Positions 27,937 to 36,255 of a stretch of 64,000 nt of DNA are shown here, one piece after another. Below the pieces are notes generated by a model. That model ran no database searches and was not told the origin of the DNA. It saw only the letters and a program-made list of their open reading frames with translations. Made by a program: the position numbers and the translations under genes. Positions within the stretch are counted from its first letter, which is position 1; the number at the start of each line of letters is the position of its first letter. The stretch is from Bacteroidota bacterium (GTDB taxonomy: Bacteria > Bacteroidota > Bacteroidia > B-17B0 > Aurantibacillaceae): the NCBI GenBank assembly GCA_021155905.1, contig JAJNBG010000008.1:1-64000 (forward strand), read 5' to 3'.

Positions 27937-30030
27937 ATGATTAAAATTGATAACACTATTAAACCACCTTCTTTCACCAGTGAAAGTCACTTAAATATAA
28001 AAAAAGATTTAAAAAAATATTATAAAGATGAAAATGTAGCTAATAAACAAGGCTATTTTAAGTCGGGGTTGGCGTTGATATTAAATGCGGACGCAAAAGA
28101 AGCTTTGAAAAAAGTTTTTCGCAGTAAATGTGGGTATTGCGAAAGTGTAACAAATGGCGATATTGACAATTTTAGGCCAAAAAACGGCGCTAGAAACTTA
28201 GATGGAAAAGTATCTTCCAAGCATTATTGGTGGCTAAGTTTTGAATGGGAGAACTTTATTTATTGTTGTCCAACTTGCAATAGCTTCAAAGGCAATTGGT
28301 TTCCGGTAGTAGGGAACAGGATGAAAATAGAAAGTACAGATACGCTATTGGAAAAAAATTTACTAATTGACCCAACTACAGAGCATACTGAAGAACACTT
28401 TTCTTATGCTGATAGTGGTGAAATAATTGGTATCACAGAAAGAGGGAAAATTACAATTGAAATTCTAAAATTAAATCGACAAGAATTAGTTTCTCAAAGA
28501 AGAAATGTCTATAAAGAAGAAAGTAATAGATTTAATTTAACGAACTTAGGTTCAAATAGAGTAGAAAAAATTGACTTTGTCGATTATTTAGCATACTACC
28601 GCTCATTAATTAATTCACAATCAGATTTGCCTTTTATTGGAATTAGACTCTTTTTTATAAGAACAAACATAAATACCAAGCCAAAATTAGCATCAAAAAT
28701 TAATGCTGAAATTCCGGGATTCTTAAATATAAAAACTACAACAAAAAAACAATCTCACTTCAAATTTAAAAAGCATCCAAACTTAAAAAGTTCGGTTATA
28801 AGTAAAATTGAAATTGAGAATTTCAAAAGCATTGAAAATTTAACAATTGACATTAATAATCCACAATTCAAAAATGGTCAATCCCCATGGTTGATGTTAT
28901 TAGGGGAAAATTCAGTTGGAAAAACATCAATATTGCAGGCAATTGCAATAGGATTAGCAGGACAAAATTATTTAAATAAAATTTCAGATATATATGATTT
29001 TAATAGATTTATAAATATTAATGCTCAAAAATCAGTGATAAAAATTTGGTTTTTTGGAGAAGATAGTCCTAATGAAGTAACAATATCTAAAAATAGAGTA
29101 ACATCAAATGAGACTATTAGTCCAACTTACATAATAGGTTATGGTTCTACACGTTTATTTCCAGATGGAACAATAAAACACGAAAAAGTAAATGGCCATG
29201 TTAAAATAAAAAATATTTTTAAGCCTTACGTTACTCTCAATAACCCAAATGAATGGTTAATTTCAAGAAGTGAAGGTGCATTTAATAAGGCGGCTAAAAG
29301 AATTAAAATCGGGTTAGCATTAAATGATGAAGATAGATTAATCAGAAGAGGTAAAGAAATAATTTTACTTAGAAATAATTTAGAAGCGTCATTAGATTCT
29401 TTAAGCGATGGATATAAATCATCAATCACTTTAATAGTGGACATTATGAGTACAATGAGTGCCGAATCTTCAGATTATTCAGATATAAACGGCATAGTAT
29501 TATTAGATGAAATTGAAACTCATCTGCATCCGAAATGGAAAATGAAAATTGTAAAAAGTATTCGAGAAGCTTTTCCAAAGTTAACCGTGTTTGCTACTAC
29601 TCATGATCCTTTGTGTTTAAAAGGATTATATGAAAACGAAGTAATTGTTTTGAGTAAAAACAAAAACAATAAATTGAAATTAATAAAAAATTTACCTTCT
29701 ACTGATGAATTAAGAGCAGATCAACTGCTAACTTCCGAGTTTTTTGGGTTAAATAGTACTTTAGATGAAGCAACTGAGAATAATATAGAAAGATTTTATT
29801 TTCTTTTATCAAGAGCAAATTTAACACTTGATGAAACAAATGAATTAGATGTATTAAAGATACTAATGGACAAGAAAATAACCATTGGCGATTCATTAAG
29901 GGATATAATTCTTTATAAATCAATAGATAAAATGATTGCTGAAAATAAATTTTCAAATGTAGAAATCAGTGATTCAATATTAAATGAAAAAACATTTAAT
30001 AGAATTGACAAACTTCTTAAAAGTTTCTAA
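27937..30030 (+). CDS. fusion of a PtuB-like HNH domain (His replaced) and a PtuA-like ABC ATPase
   Basis: 697 aa. Residues about 1-270 are an HNH domain of the PtuB/TIGR02646 type: zinc Cys pairs CGYC (65-68) and CPTC (111-114), with N115 of the HNH. The metal/base motif, normally D-I-E-H-F-R-P-K, reads D-I-D-N-F-R-P-K: Asn78 replaces the catalytic His. Residues about 285-600 are an ABC/OLD-type ATPase: Walker A GENSVGKTS (323-331), signature LSDGYKS (489-495), Walker B GIVLLDEIETHLHP (519-532), H-loop TTHDP (554-558). Septu and some retron systems use separate PtuA ATPase and PtuB HNH proteins; here they are joined. It starts 22 bp after hsdR and ends one base before the stand-alone HNH gene. 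Inferred role: sensor and scaffold, with nuclease activity supplied by the partner. Confidence 0.75.
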   Translation: MIKIDNTIKPPSFTSESHLNIKKDLKKYYKDENVANKQGYFKSGLALILNADAKEALKKVFRSKCGYCESVTNGDIDNFRPKNGARNLDGKVSSKHYWWLSFEWENFIYCCPTCNSFKGNWFPVVGNRMKIESTDTLLEKNLLIDPTTEHTEEHFSYADSGEIIGITERGKITIEILKLNRQELVSQRRNVYKEESNRFNLTNLGSNRVEKIDFVDYLAYYRSLINSQSDLPFIGIRLFFIRTNINTKPKLASKINAEIPGFLNIKTTTKKQSHFKFKKHPNLKSSVISKIEIENFKSIENLTIDINNPQFKNGQSPWLMLLGENSVGKTSILQAIAIGLAGQNYLNKISDIYDFNRFININAQKSVIKIWFFGEDSPNEVTISKNRVTSNETISPTYIIGYGSTRLFPDGTIKHEKVNGHVKIKNIFKPYVTLNNPNEWLISRSEGAFNKAAKRIKIGLALNDEDRLIRRGKEIILLRNNLEASLDSLSDGYKSSITLIVDIMSTMSAESSDYSDINGIVLLDEIETHLHPKWKMKIVKSIREAFPKLTVFATTHDPLCLKGLYENEVIVLSKNKNNKLKLIKNLPSTDELRADQLLTSEFFGLNSTLDEATENNIERFYFLLSRANLTLDETNELDVLKILMDKKITIGDSLRDIILYKSIDKMIAENKFSNVEISDSILNEKTFNRIDKLLKSF

Positions 30031-30031
30031 T

Positions 30032-30904
30032 ATGATTTTTTTTGATAAGACAAAAGGCATTAGACCAACCTGTTTTGATGATATACACTCAGATCTAAAT
30101 AAAGAAAAGCAAGAAGCTATTAATTTATTTAAAATTAAAAAAAATTATCTGGAGAAATATAAATATAAGGCATACAATAATGATGAAATAAAGACTGCCC
30201 TAATAAAATTATTCCATGGTAAGTGCTGTTACTGTGAGTCAAGAATTGCAGGCACACAACCAGGAGACATTGAACATTTTCGTCCTAAAGGAAAAATAAT
30301 AGATTTTGACTCTAATGAATTAAGGCCGGGCTATTATTGGCTAGCATATGATTGGGATAATTTGCTTTACGCATGTAGAAGTTGTAATTCACTATGTGGA
30401 CAAGAACTTGAGGATGAGGATGAAGTGAAGGTTGTAGGTAAAGGAAATAAATTTCCTTTAGTTAAACCATATAGAAACATTTTAGATCATAAAATCGGGA
30501 TAAATAATGAAGAAGCATTTCGGCTGTTAATTAATCCATGCATAGAAGATCCTGAAAAGTTTTTTCAATATGATGAGCAATATGCAAGTATTAAACCTAG
30601 TTTTAAATCTGGATTCAAAAGCCAACAGGCACAAACATCGATTGATATATACGGATTGACACGTCTACAATTGGTTATAGACAGAAAGCGAGTACTTGAT
30701 GATGTGTTTTTTTTGATAGAGCAATTGAATTCTTATTTAGATGATTTGAAAACTGCACAGAAAAATAAGACCATTGACAAGGTTAAACTTGAGACGAACA
30801 TCGATAAAATCACTGACAAGCTTGAAGAAAAGGCAAAAGAGGGTGAGCCTTATGCTGGGATGGTGCGACAGCTATTGAAAAATCATATAAAGACTGTTAA
30901 ATAG
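30032..30904 (+). CDS. stand-alone HNH endonuclease (PtuB-like, TIGR02646 type)
   Basis: 290 aa from the ATG one base after the previous stop. An upstream in-frame ATG at 29984 lies inside the previous gene and adds residues unlike the family. Zinc Cys pairs are CCYC (65-68) and C115/C118 (CRSCN), with N119. The catalytic motif is intact: D79-I-E-H82-F-R-P-K86. A C-terminal helical region (about 215-290) is likely for partner binding. It is paralogous in layout to the N-terminal part of the upstream fusion, but keeps the His that the fusion lost. Last gene of the defence operon. Its stop is four bases from the stop of the convergent gene, with no terminator between them. Confidence 0.8.
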   Translation: MIFFDKTKGIRPTCFDDIHSDLNKEKQEAINLFKIKKNYLEKYKYKAYNNDEIKTALIKLFHGKCCYCESRIAGTQPGDIEHFRPKGKIIDFDSNELRPGYYWLAYDWDNLLYACRSCNSLCGQELEDEDEVKVVGKGNKFPLVKPYRNILDHKIGINNEEAFRLLINPCIEDPEKFFQYDEQYASIKPSFKSGFKSQQAQTSIDIYGLTRLQLVIDRKRVLDDVFFLIEQLNSYLDDLKTAQKNKTIDKVKLETNIDKITDKLEEKAKEGEPYAGMVRQLLKNHIKTVK

Positions 30905-30908
30905 TATG

Positions 30909-31700
30909 TTATCTTTCTTTATAAGAAACCGGTCTATTAAACTGGTTGGTACTGATGCTCATTTTAAATTCGTTGGAGTATAAGGAATCCCCACCGTTTA
31001 ATACTTTTAGGCGGCAGGAGGTTAAAAAATCACCGCTACACTTAACGCCCCGTGTAAACGCAAAATACTGTGGCGGTATATCTAAGGTATAATAACTGTT
31101 ACCGCACCAGCTATGACTCCAGTATTCAATAGCTCTCCATTTGCGGTGCTTGTCCTGCGCTTCCACGATCATCATGATGCTTCCGTCCTGTATTTCTATA
31201 GTAGCGGTTTTAGTATTAGAAACATTGGCAATATATACAGGAAAACTTTTTACGTCCTGCGTGAGCGTATCATCCTGTAACAAGGGTCTGTTGTCATCAA
31301 AACTCCGGTGAAATAAATAGCTTGCCCAGATAGGACGTTTCGTCATTGTAATTTCGTGAATGGTATCCACGATCACTACCAACCCTTTTTTGGAATAGGT
31401 TTGTTTAACTTCTTCGGTAGGTTTCCAGAATTGATGAGTCTTCATGGTATCCGCATACTTTCTATCGGGATCAAACTCTGAGCAAAAGGGTTTCACACAT
31501 TCCAGGTCGTACCAGGCATTCATCATATATTGTGGCATGAGGCATAAGCTGCTTTTTTGTTTATCGGTTTTAATGATGGGAATTTTAAACTCAGGCTCTT
31601 GGGGAGGGATTCCGCAGGATGATAATACGGTAATGATGCTTACAAACAATAAAATCGTAAGTATACTAACGACGATTAAAATGGGATTAAAGCTTCTCAT
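30909..31700 (-). CDS. hypothetical membrane-anchored or lipoprotein
   Basis: 263 aa, not recognised. The N-terminus MRSFNPILIVVSILTILLF.. is a long hydrophobic segment followed by LSSCG. It is therefore either a lipoprotein with Cys at about 29 or a signal-anchored periplasmic protein. The mature part is beta-rich with Cys residues and Trp/Tyr-rich motifs (WRAIEYWSHSWCGNSYYTLDIPP). A truncated paralogue of its N-terminus lies at 34274-34474. It is convergent with the defence operon and has base composition closer to the rest of the chromosome, so it probably marks the right border. Confidence 0.6.
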   Translation of the reverse strand: MRSFNPILIVVSILTILLFVSIITVLSSCGIPPQEPEFKIPIIKTDKQKSSLCLMPQYMMNAWYDLECVKPFCSEFDPDRKYADTMKTHQFWKPTEEVKQTYSKKGLVVIVDTIHEITMTKRPIWASYLFHRSFDDNRPLLQDDTLTQDVKSFPVYIANVSNTKTATIEIQDGSIMMIVEAQDKHRKWRAIEYWSHSWCGNSYYTLDIPPQYFAFTRGVKCSGDFLTSCRLKVLNGGDSLYSNEFKMSISTNQFNRPVSYKER

Positions 31701-32010
31701 AGTTTCAGGTATTAAGAGATTAAACGAGGGATGCTATGTTAAAGTTAATTTCATTGCCTCTCAACAACTACGACAAACTCATAAGCAGTAACATCTGCTT
31801 GGCAACTGGTTAGTAATAGTGTATAAGTGGTATTTATTTTTATAATGTAATTGCTTTATTTAGATACAGGAGGTGGTTTAATTGTATCTTCTACATAGTT
31901 CTAAGAGTACGCTCCCGCTCCGCCGCATTTGTAATGCTGCGGTACATAACAATGCCTACAAAAACCTCTAAAAAATCCCTGAACTCTTTCATTTCTTTAC
32001 GGAATACTGC

Positions 32011-32303
32011 CATGTCTTTAAACAGGTAGTCATCTTTCTATATATGGACATCCACCTTTACACGCATAGATAATCTCCTTTACACGAACAGAAAAGTACT
32101 TACTCACTTGTAGACTAGTACTTATCTACACAGGGATAAGCACTTTACCGTAAACAGACAAGCCTTTATCCACGTGGGCATAGCCACCTTTCTATTCACA
32201 GGCAAGTACCTTTCCACAGACAGACAGCTACCTTCCTCTGAACAGACAAAGTCTTTCCATCAGGTAGACAATCCCCTCTTCCGACGAAAAAATACCCTCA
32301 CTA
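32011..32303. repeat. degenerate ~22-bp tandem array
   Basis: About 13-14 units of 20-24 bases with approximate consensus CTTTnCACACAGACAAGTA. Good units include CTTTACCGTAAACAGACAAG (near 32143), CCTTTCTATTCACAGGCAAG (near 32187) and CCTTTCCACAGACAGACAGC (near 32209). There are no spacers, so it is not a CRISPR. The unit is not a multiple of three and no reading frame spans it, so it is probably not coding. The period is close to two helical turns. Confidence 0.55.
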
Positions 32304-32562
32304 CAAATGGAAATCGTGCTATCTATGAATAGAAAATAGCTTAGGCATTTAAAAAAACGATGGCTTAAATGGATTGAAATGTTAAAGCGATCATGCCAGC
32401 TCCTGGCTCTTCAAAAAAATTTTTCTCTCAAACATCCAATATTTACAGGAAACAGAAAATTTCTTTGCTTCCTTAACATTTTTTTGGCGCCTGTTAAATT
32501 GCATTTTGGCACAGAGCTTGGAAATTGTGTTGGCGAAAGACCCAAAATAAAAATTAAAAGCG

Positions 32563-32584
32563 CTTCGACTCCGCTCAGCGTGAC
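32563..32584. repeat. short dispersed CTTCGACTCCGCTCAG repeat
   Basis: CTTCGACTCCGCTCAGCGTG followed by AC. It belongs to the same short class as the copies at 7327, 18416, 40498 and 54092. Confidence 0.5.
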
Positions 32585-32730
32585 AAAAAAAATAAACCTG
32601 ATGAATAATTTTTACTAAACCACCTCTTGATCTAAAGTAGCAGCGCAAAATTGATTGAGCGTGTTTTTTGAACAAAAACTTTTTAACGACATTAAATAAT
32701 GTTTTTGAAAAAATTTAAAATGTAAAAATT

Positions 32731-33426
32731 ATGTCACAAGCAAAATTTATTCCGACATCGGATTCAGACAAAGTTGTTTGGTTAAACAACTTCACCACCA
32801 AAATGAGTTTATATGCCACTCCTTTAGGTGTAACCACAGCAGAGTTAACCGCCCTGCAAAAAGACAATGCTTACTTCTCTTACCTCATTAGTATGATGGA
32901 AGTGTATCGTCAGAATTTATTAAACTTAGCCGGTTACAAAAACATGCTCAAGCGTGCCGTAGGTCAACAACACATTGGTGCTTTACCAGCACTCCCTACC
33001 CTACCCGCTGCTCCTCCAGCCGTTTCGGAGGGCGTGTTCGATAGAGTGAGCAAGCTGGTAGCACGTATCAAAGCAAGTTTAAACTACAGCGATAACATTG
33101 GTTCCGATTTGGGTGTTATTTCTCCAACCGAAACGATTGATGTTACCACCATGCAACCCGAAATTAAAATTAACCTCGAAGTTGGTAAGCCACACCTCAA
33201 ATGGAAAAAAGGTTATTCCGATGCCATCGATCTTTACGGAGATCACAATGACGGACAAGGCTTTGTATTCATCGGCCGCTTCACCCGCAACGAGTACCTC
33301 GACATCACACCTTTAGCCACCGGCAAAGTGTTTGATGAATGGAGCTATAAAGCCATCTATGTGATTGCCGATGTACAGGTAGGCTTGTATAGTAAGGTAA
33401 CCAGTGTGGATGTGAAGAAAATGTAG
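32731..33426 (+). CDS. hypothetical two-domain protein
   Basis: 231 aa, no signal peptide. Residues 1 to about 85 are mostly helical (SDKVVWLNNFTTKMSLYA.., LISMMEVYRQNLLNLAGYKN). A Pro/Ala linker (ALPALPTLPAAPPA) at about 96-110 follows. The C-terminal half looks like a beta sandwich of fibronectin type III kind: LKWKKGYSDAIDLYGD.., FVFIGRFTRNEYLDITPL, EWSYKAIYVIADVQVG. I have seen this general layout in Bacteroidota hypotheticals but know no function. A strong terminator follows directly. Confidence 0.7.
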   Translation: MSQAKFIPTSDSDKVVWLNNFTTKMSLYATPLGVTTAELTALQKDNAYFSYLISMMEVYRQNLLNLAGYKNMLKRAVGQQHIGALPALPTLPAAPPAVSEGVFDRVSKLVARIKASLNYSDNIGSDLGVISPTETIDVTTMQPEIKINLEVGKPHLKWKKGYSDAIDLYGDHNDGQGFVFIGRFTRNEYLDITPLATGKVFDEWSYKAIYVIADVQVGLYSKVTSVDVKKM

Positions 33427-33447
33427 CCTATTCTTTTCTCTCTCTTT

Positions 33448-33478
33448 AAAGGTCCTCCAGCAATGGAGGACCTTTTTT
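33448..33478 (+). terminator. intrinsic terminator
   Basis: Perfect 12-bp stem AAAGGTCCTCCA/TGGAGGACCTTT (33448-33459/33464-33475), GCAA loop, then T-run. The A-run upstream allows bidirectional action. Confidence 0.92.
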
Positions 33479-33512
33479 ATACTTGCTTTTTTCATTGCTA
33501 AAAAAAGAGAAT

Positions 33513-34042
33513 GATACTTTTGCGATCCCGATAGCTATCGGGAGTATCCAAAAGCGTTTCTTATTTACTTTTTTCCTTGACGAAAAAAGTAACAAAAAAG
33601 TCAAGGCGAAAGACCAACCGCCATTTGCCCCGCAAAAACCTTTATGAATGGCGGTTCACACTCTTTATTCATGGCTTTTCTATTTTTGCCTAAGGTATAA
33701 ATGAGTGCTTCGCAATTCACCAAAATCACCCGCACTATTACCAACGTATGAGTTAGGTGCTGGCGCTTTACTGTCAAAGTTTTTACTGCAGCATTCGAAG
33801 TTTAATAAAAAGTAAAACCTCTGATCGAAGTTTTATAGCACACCTATATCTTACAATAGCATGATGAACATCAGGTGTGGGACTATGATTTGTGCAGCAA
33901 TAGCTGGAAAATGAATAAAGGGAAGGTATGCGCAAGCGGATTCATTTTAACAGCGGTTGATGCTGAAGTGATAACGGCAGCAGCAAATTGCCTATCACAA
34001 AATCATAAGCTTTTTGGTTACTTTTTGGCTGCAAAAAGTGAC
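33513..34042. repeat. mosaic inverted-repeat element R5 (arms beta and delta)
   Basis: The outer left hairpin at 33513-33548 has the palindrome CCCGATAGCTATCGGG as its loop. The shared-stem module is TTACTTTTTTC/GAAAAAAGTAA (33565-33575/33582-33592) against CTTGAC/GTCAAG (33576-33581/33600-33605). The beta arm has CAACCGCCATTTG and AATGGCGGTT. The core is inverted near 33844-33856. The delta arm runs from CTATGATTTGTGCAGC to ATCACAAAATCATA. The right outer hairpin is GTTACTTTTTGGCTGC then AAAAAGTGAC, ending at 34042. It lies between convergent genes. Confidence 0.78.
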
Positions 34043-34202
34043 TAAATAAAATTCAAATAAATTTAGTTCTAAATTGTTTGCATGGAAGGCAAAGAAAGGA
34101 AGTAGTAAGTTTGGCTGCAAAAAGCATCTTAAAAAATATCAAGACAATTTAGTTCTAAAATTGCAAATTGCAAAACTCAAAGAAGCATTAGCTAGAGGCA
34201 AT

Positions 34203-34237
34203 AAAAAAATCCCCTCAGTAATGGGGGGATCTTTTTT
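34203..34237. terminator. bidirectional terminator
   Basis: A-run, ATCCCC stem, eight-base loop, GGGGAT stem and T-run. It lies 37 bp beyond the stop of the - strand mini-gene at 34274-34474. Confidence 0.7.
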
Positions 34238-34273
34238 ATTGGGGTTAAACTCCAGGCGAAAATTTTTACCAAA

Positions 34274-34474
34274 TCAATATCCTTCCGGGCCTTCGCCATC
34301 CACTGTGGCGCCAGACATCGCGTAGGTATTTTGTGTATCAGTTTGAAGGTGGGATATTTTATACTTAACCTCTTTCGGAGGAATTCCTTTACACGATAAG
34401 ATGGTGATGGTCGTTACAAAACACAAAAGCGTTAGTAAACTGATACAGATCAAAGTGGGATTAAAGCGTTTCAT
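34274..34474 (-). CDS. short paralogue of the 30.9 kb lipoprotein N-terminus
   Basis: 66 aa. MKRFNPTLICISLLTLLCF.. followed by ILSCKGIPPKE aligns with MRSFNPILIVVSILTILLF.. and VLSSCGIPPQEPEFKI of the 263-aa protein at 30909-31700. The similarity ends at about residue 50 and a short unrelated tail follows. It could be a real small lipoprotein (lipobox ILSC) or a truncated duplicate. It has its own terminator, which favours expression. It lies between mosaic elements R5 and R6. Confidence 0.5.
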   Translation of the reverse strand: MKRFNPTLICISLLTLLCFVTTITILSCKGIPPKEVKYKISHLQTDTQNTYAMSGATVDGEGPEGY

Positions 34475-34538
34475 AGGACCGGATTTTAAGAGATAAAGAA
34501 CAGGAGCATGCTATTTTTATTTACTACATTTTTACCGT

Positions 34539-34724
34539 TCAATGCTTCATGAGCTTATCGTCAAAATAGTCATCAGGCCTTCTGGTCATATAAATGGTTC
34601 TGCCACATTTAGCGCAAATGGTTTCGCCACTGTGTTGTTGTATAATTAAATGTGGGTGGGAACAAGTTAGGCTTTTGCCTAGTTCCAAAAGGAATAATCC
34701 TCTTATTTTGTGTAACCGGAACAT
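34539..34724 (-). CDS. small putative zinc-ribbon protein
   Basis: 61 aa. Possible zinc ligands are C21 and H23/H25 (TCSHPH) and a CAKCG knuckle (about 38-42), followed by RTIYMTRRPDDYFDDKLMKH. The first ~18 residues may not be translated; an internal start is not obvious. The spacing is compatible with a small treble-clef or ribbon. Function unknown. It is 64 bp upstream of the lipoprotein paralogue on the same strand. Confidence 0.4.
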   Translation of the reverse strand: MFRLHKIRGLFLLELGKSLTCSHPHLIIQQHSGETICAKCGRTIYMTRRPDDYFDDKLMKH

Positions 34725-34830
34725 GTTGTATCTTTTTTCTATGAAATTAAAACATTTTGCAAGTGAGCCCGATATATTTAGTTAAGGACTGTTTTTAAAT
34801 AGCCGGATATAACATTTCCTTGCTTAGAAT

Positions 34831-35551
34831 GATACTTTTTGACTTCGGCACGCTCAGCCGCCGAGTATCCAAAAGCGATTTCTATTTTTTCTTTTTGCTT
34901 GATGAAAAAGAAACATTTAGAATTACTTTCTATTTCCTGTCGCGAAAAGAAGATCACAGATGCTCTGTATGTACTTTTGGACTTCGGTACGCTCAGCCAC
35001 CGAGTATCCAAAAGCGATTTCTGTCTTACTTTTTTCCTTGATGAGGGCAATTGTGTAGTACACAATTGAGCCAGGCAGTGGGTTGAGTAAGCAAAAAAAT
35101 CAAGAACAAACGCCAACTTGTTTTTGCCTACGGCGTTCCCTTTTCTTTTTCTTTTTGCTTGAACAAAAAGAAACAAAAATTCAAGAACGAAAACCAACCG
35201 CCATTTTTTGCCCGCAGGGCTCCCCAGGAAACGGAGTGAAAAAATGGCGGTTCGCACTTTTCGTTCACGTCCCCGCGCCAACTGTGGTCATAGCTTTATC
35301 ATTCTCTCGTGAGATAAAGACGTATAAAATAGATCGAAATTTTATAGCACACCTCTATCTCACAAGAGTATGATGAACATCAGGTGTGGGACTATGATTT
35401 TGTGCAGCAATAGCTGTAAAAGCAACGTAGGGACGGCATGCGCAAGCGGGTTGCTTTTATCAGTGGTTGCAGCTGAAGCGATAGCGGAAGCGGCAAATTG
35501 CCTATCACAAAATCATAAGCTTTTTGGATACTTTTTGGCTGCAAAAGTATC
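34831..35551. repeat. mosaic inverted-repeat element R6 (alpha/beta hybrid arm and delta arm)
   Basis: Longest copy. It has two head hairpins whose loops carry CTTCGGCACGCTCAG-type repeats (34831 and about 34970). A 21-base palindrome, stem CAATTGTGTA/TACACAATTG (35048-35057/35059-35068), is shared with R2. The shared-stem module is TTTCTTTTTG/CAAAAAGAAA (35148-35157/35164-35173) against CTTGAA/TTCAAG (35158-35163/35180-35185). The left arm is a hybrid: outer alpha-like AAGAACGAAA, inner beta-like CCAACCGCCATTTTTTGC. The core is inverted near 35352-35365. The delta arm ends at ATCACAAAATCATA, then the outer hairpin at 35527-35551. It lies between divergent small genes. Confidence 0.78.
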
Positions 35552-35621
35552 AAAGAAAGTAAAGAAGAGAGTTTGTCTGTAACTATTACACAATTTTAAG
35601 TTATAGTTAAAAATAGTAAAT

Positions 35622-35915
35622 ATGAAGGCCATGGCATATATGTTGCATTCTTTTAAGAGCACAACCCACATTAAAGTGCAAGAACCGATGAACACTCTCA
35701 GCGTAACGACATTAAATCAGTTTGGATTCATGGAAGACAGTATGAAGTCTAACCAGATTATTAAAGTGTTTACTAAAGACAAACTGGAAATTATTTTAAA
35801 AGATAACTCCTTTTACTACTCTAATATGGGTATCGACTATCCATTAAATGATTTGAGCGCCCTCAAAAAATTATACAAAGAGAATCGTAAAACCGAATTG
35901 AAGCCGGTTTTTTGA
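35622..35915 (+). CDS. hypothetical small protein
   Basis: 97 aa, not recognised. No signal peptide. Charged and mixed alpha/beta: SNQIIKVFTKDKLEIILKDNSFYYSNMGIDYPLNDLSALKKLYKENRK. In-frame ATGs at codons 4, 7 and 23 make the true start uncertain. It lies between mosaic element R6 and the FG-GAP gene. The codon pattern looks coding but support is limited. Confidence 0.5.
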   Translation: MKAMAYMLHSFKSTTHIKVQEPMNTLSVTTLNQFGFMEDSMKSNQIIKVFTKDKLEIILKDNSFYYSNMGIDYPLNDLSALKKLYKENRKTELKPVF

Positions 35916-36255
35916 CCAACTATTCCAAGTTCTATGGCTGCAAAAAATCAAAGAATCAGTCTGATGTCATGCTGATTTTAGCTAATTTTTACAGGCCTTG
36001 ATTTCTTTCTTAAACGTCTTCTCATTCGGTCTGCAATAAACCGTGACCAGGTACACCACCTCCCAGAATACTTAAAAAATCCCCTTCCCGTGATATACTG
36101 AATGCTGCTTGCTTTTACCTGTAAAAATGAAATTCAATTATTCGCGGGGTTTTTTAGCTGGTGCTGCCACCTGATACCAGTCCCTCCGGACGAACCTGAA
36201 CAATTGTCCTTTATTATGTTACATTTGGTAAACATTCAATACTTAAATCATACAT
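35916..36255. other. intergenic region
   Basis: 340 bp. Apart from the TACATTTG promoter box at 36220-36227 I see no gene, repeat or RNA here. Confidence 0.55.
36220..36227 (+). promoter_or_regulatory. -7 promoter element of the FG-GAP protein gene
   Basis: TACATTTG matches TAnnTTTG, 28 bases before the ATG at 36256. Confidence 0.5.

Larger units (their letters stand above)
31701..32730. other. gene-poor spacer
   Basis: About 1 kb with no supported gene. It holds the degenerate ~22-bp tandem array at about 32011-32303, a short CTTCGACTCCGCTCAGCGTGAC repeat (32563-32584), and AT-rich sequence before the next gene. ORFs at 32379 and 32391 have no family features. Confidence 0.6.

Noticed and set aside
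29984-30031. Upstream start for the stand-alone HNH gene
   Set aside because: Would overlap the end of the fusion gene and adds 16 residues. The ATG at 30032, one base after the previous stop, gives the family-like N-terminus.
32011-32303. Possible CRISPR array
   Set aside because: Units follow each other without unique spacers, vary in length and sequence, and no cas genes are present.
34074-34325. 83-codon ORF after element R5
   Set aside because: Runs through a terminator and into the antisense of the lipoprotein paralogue, with no recognisable protein pattern.
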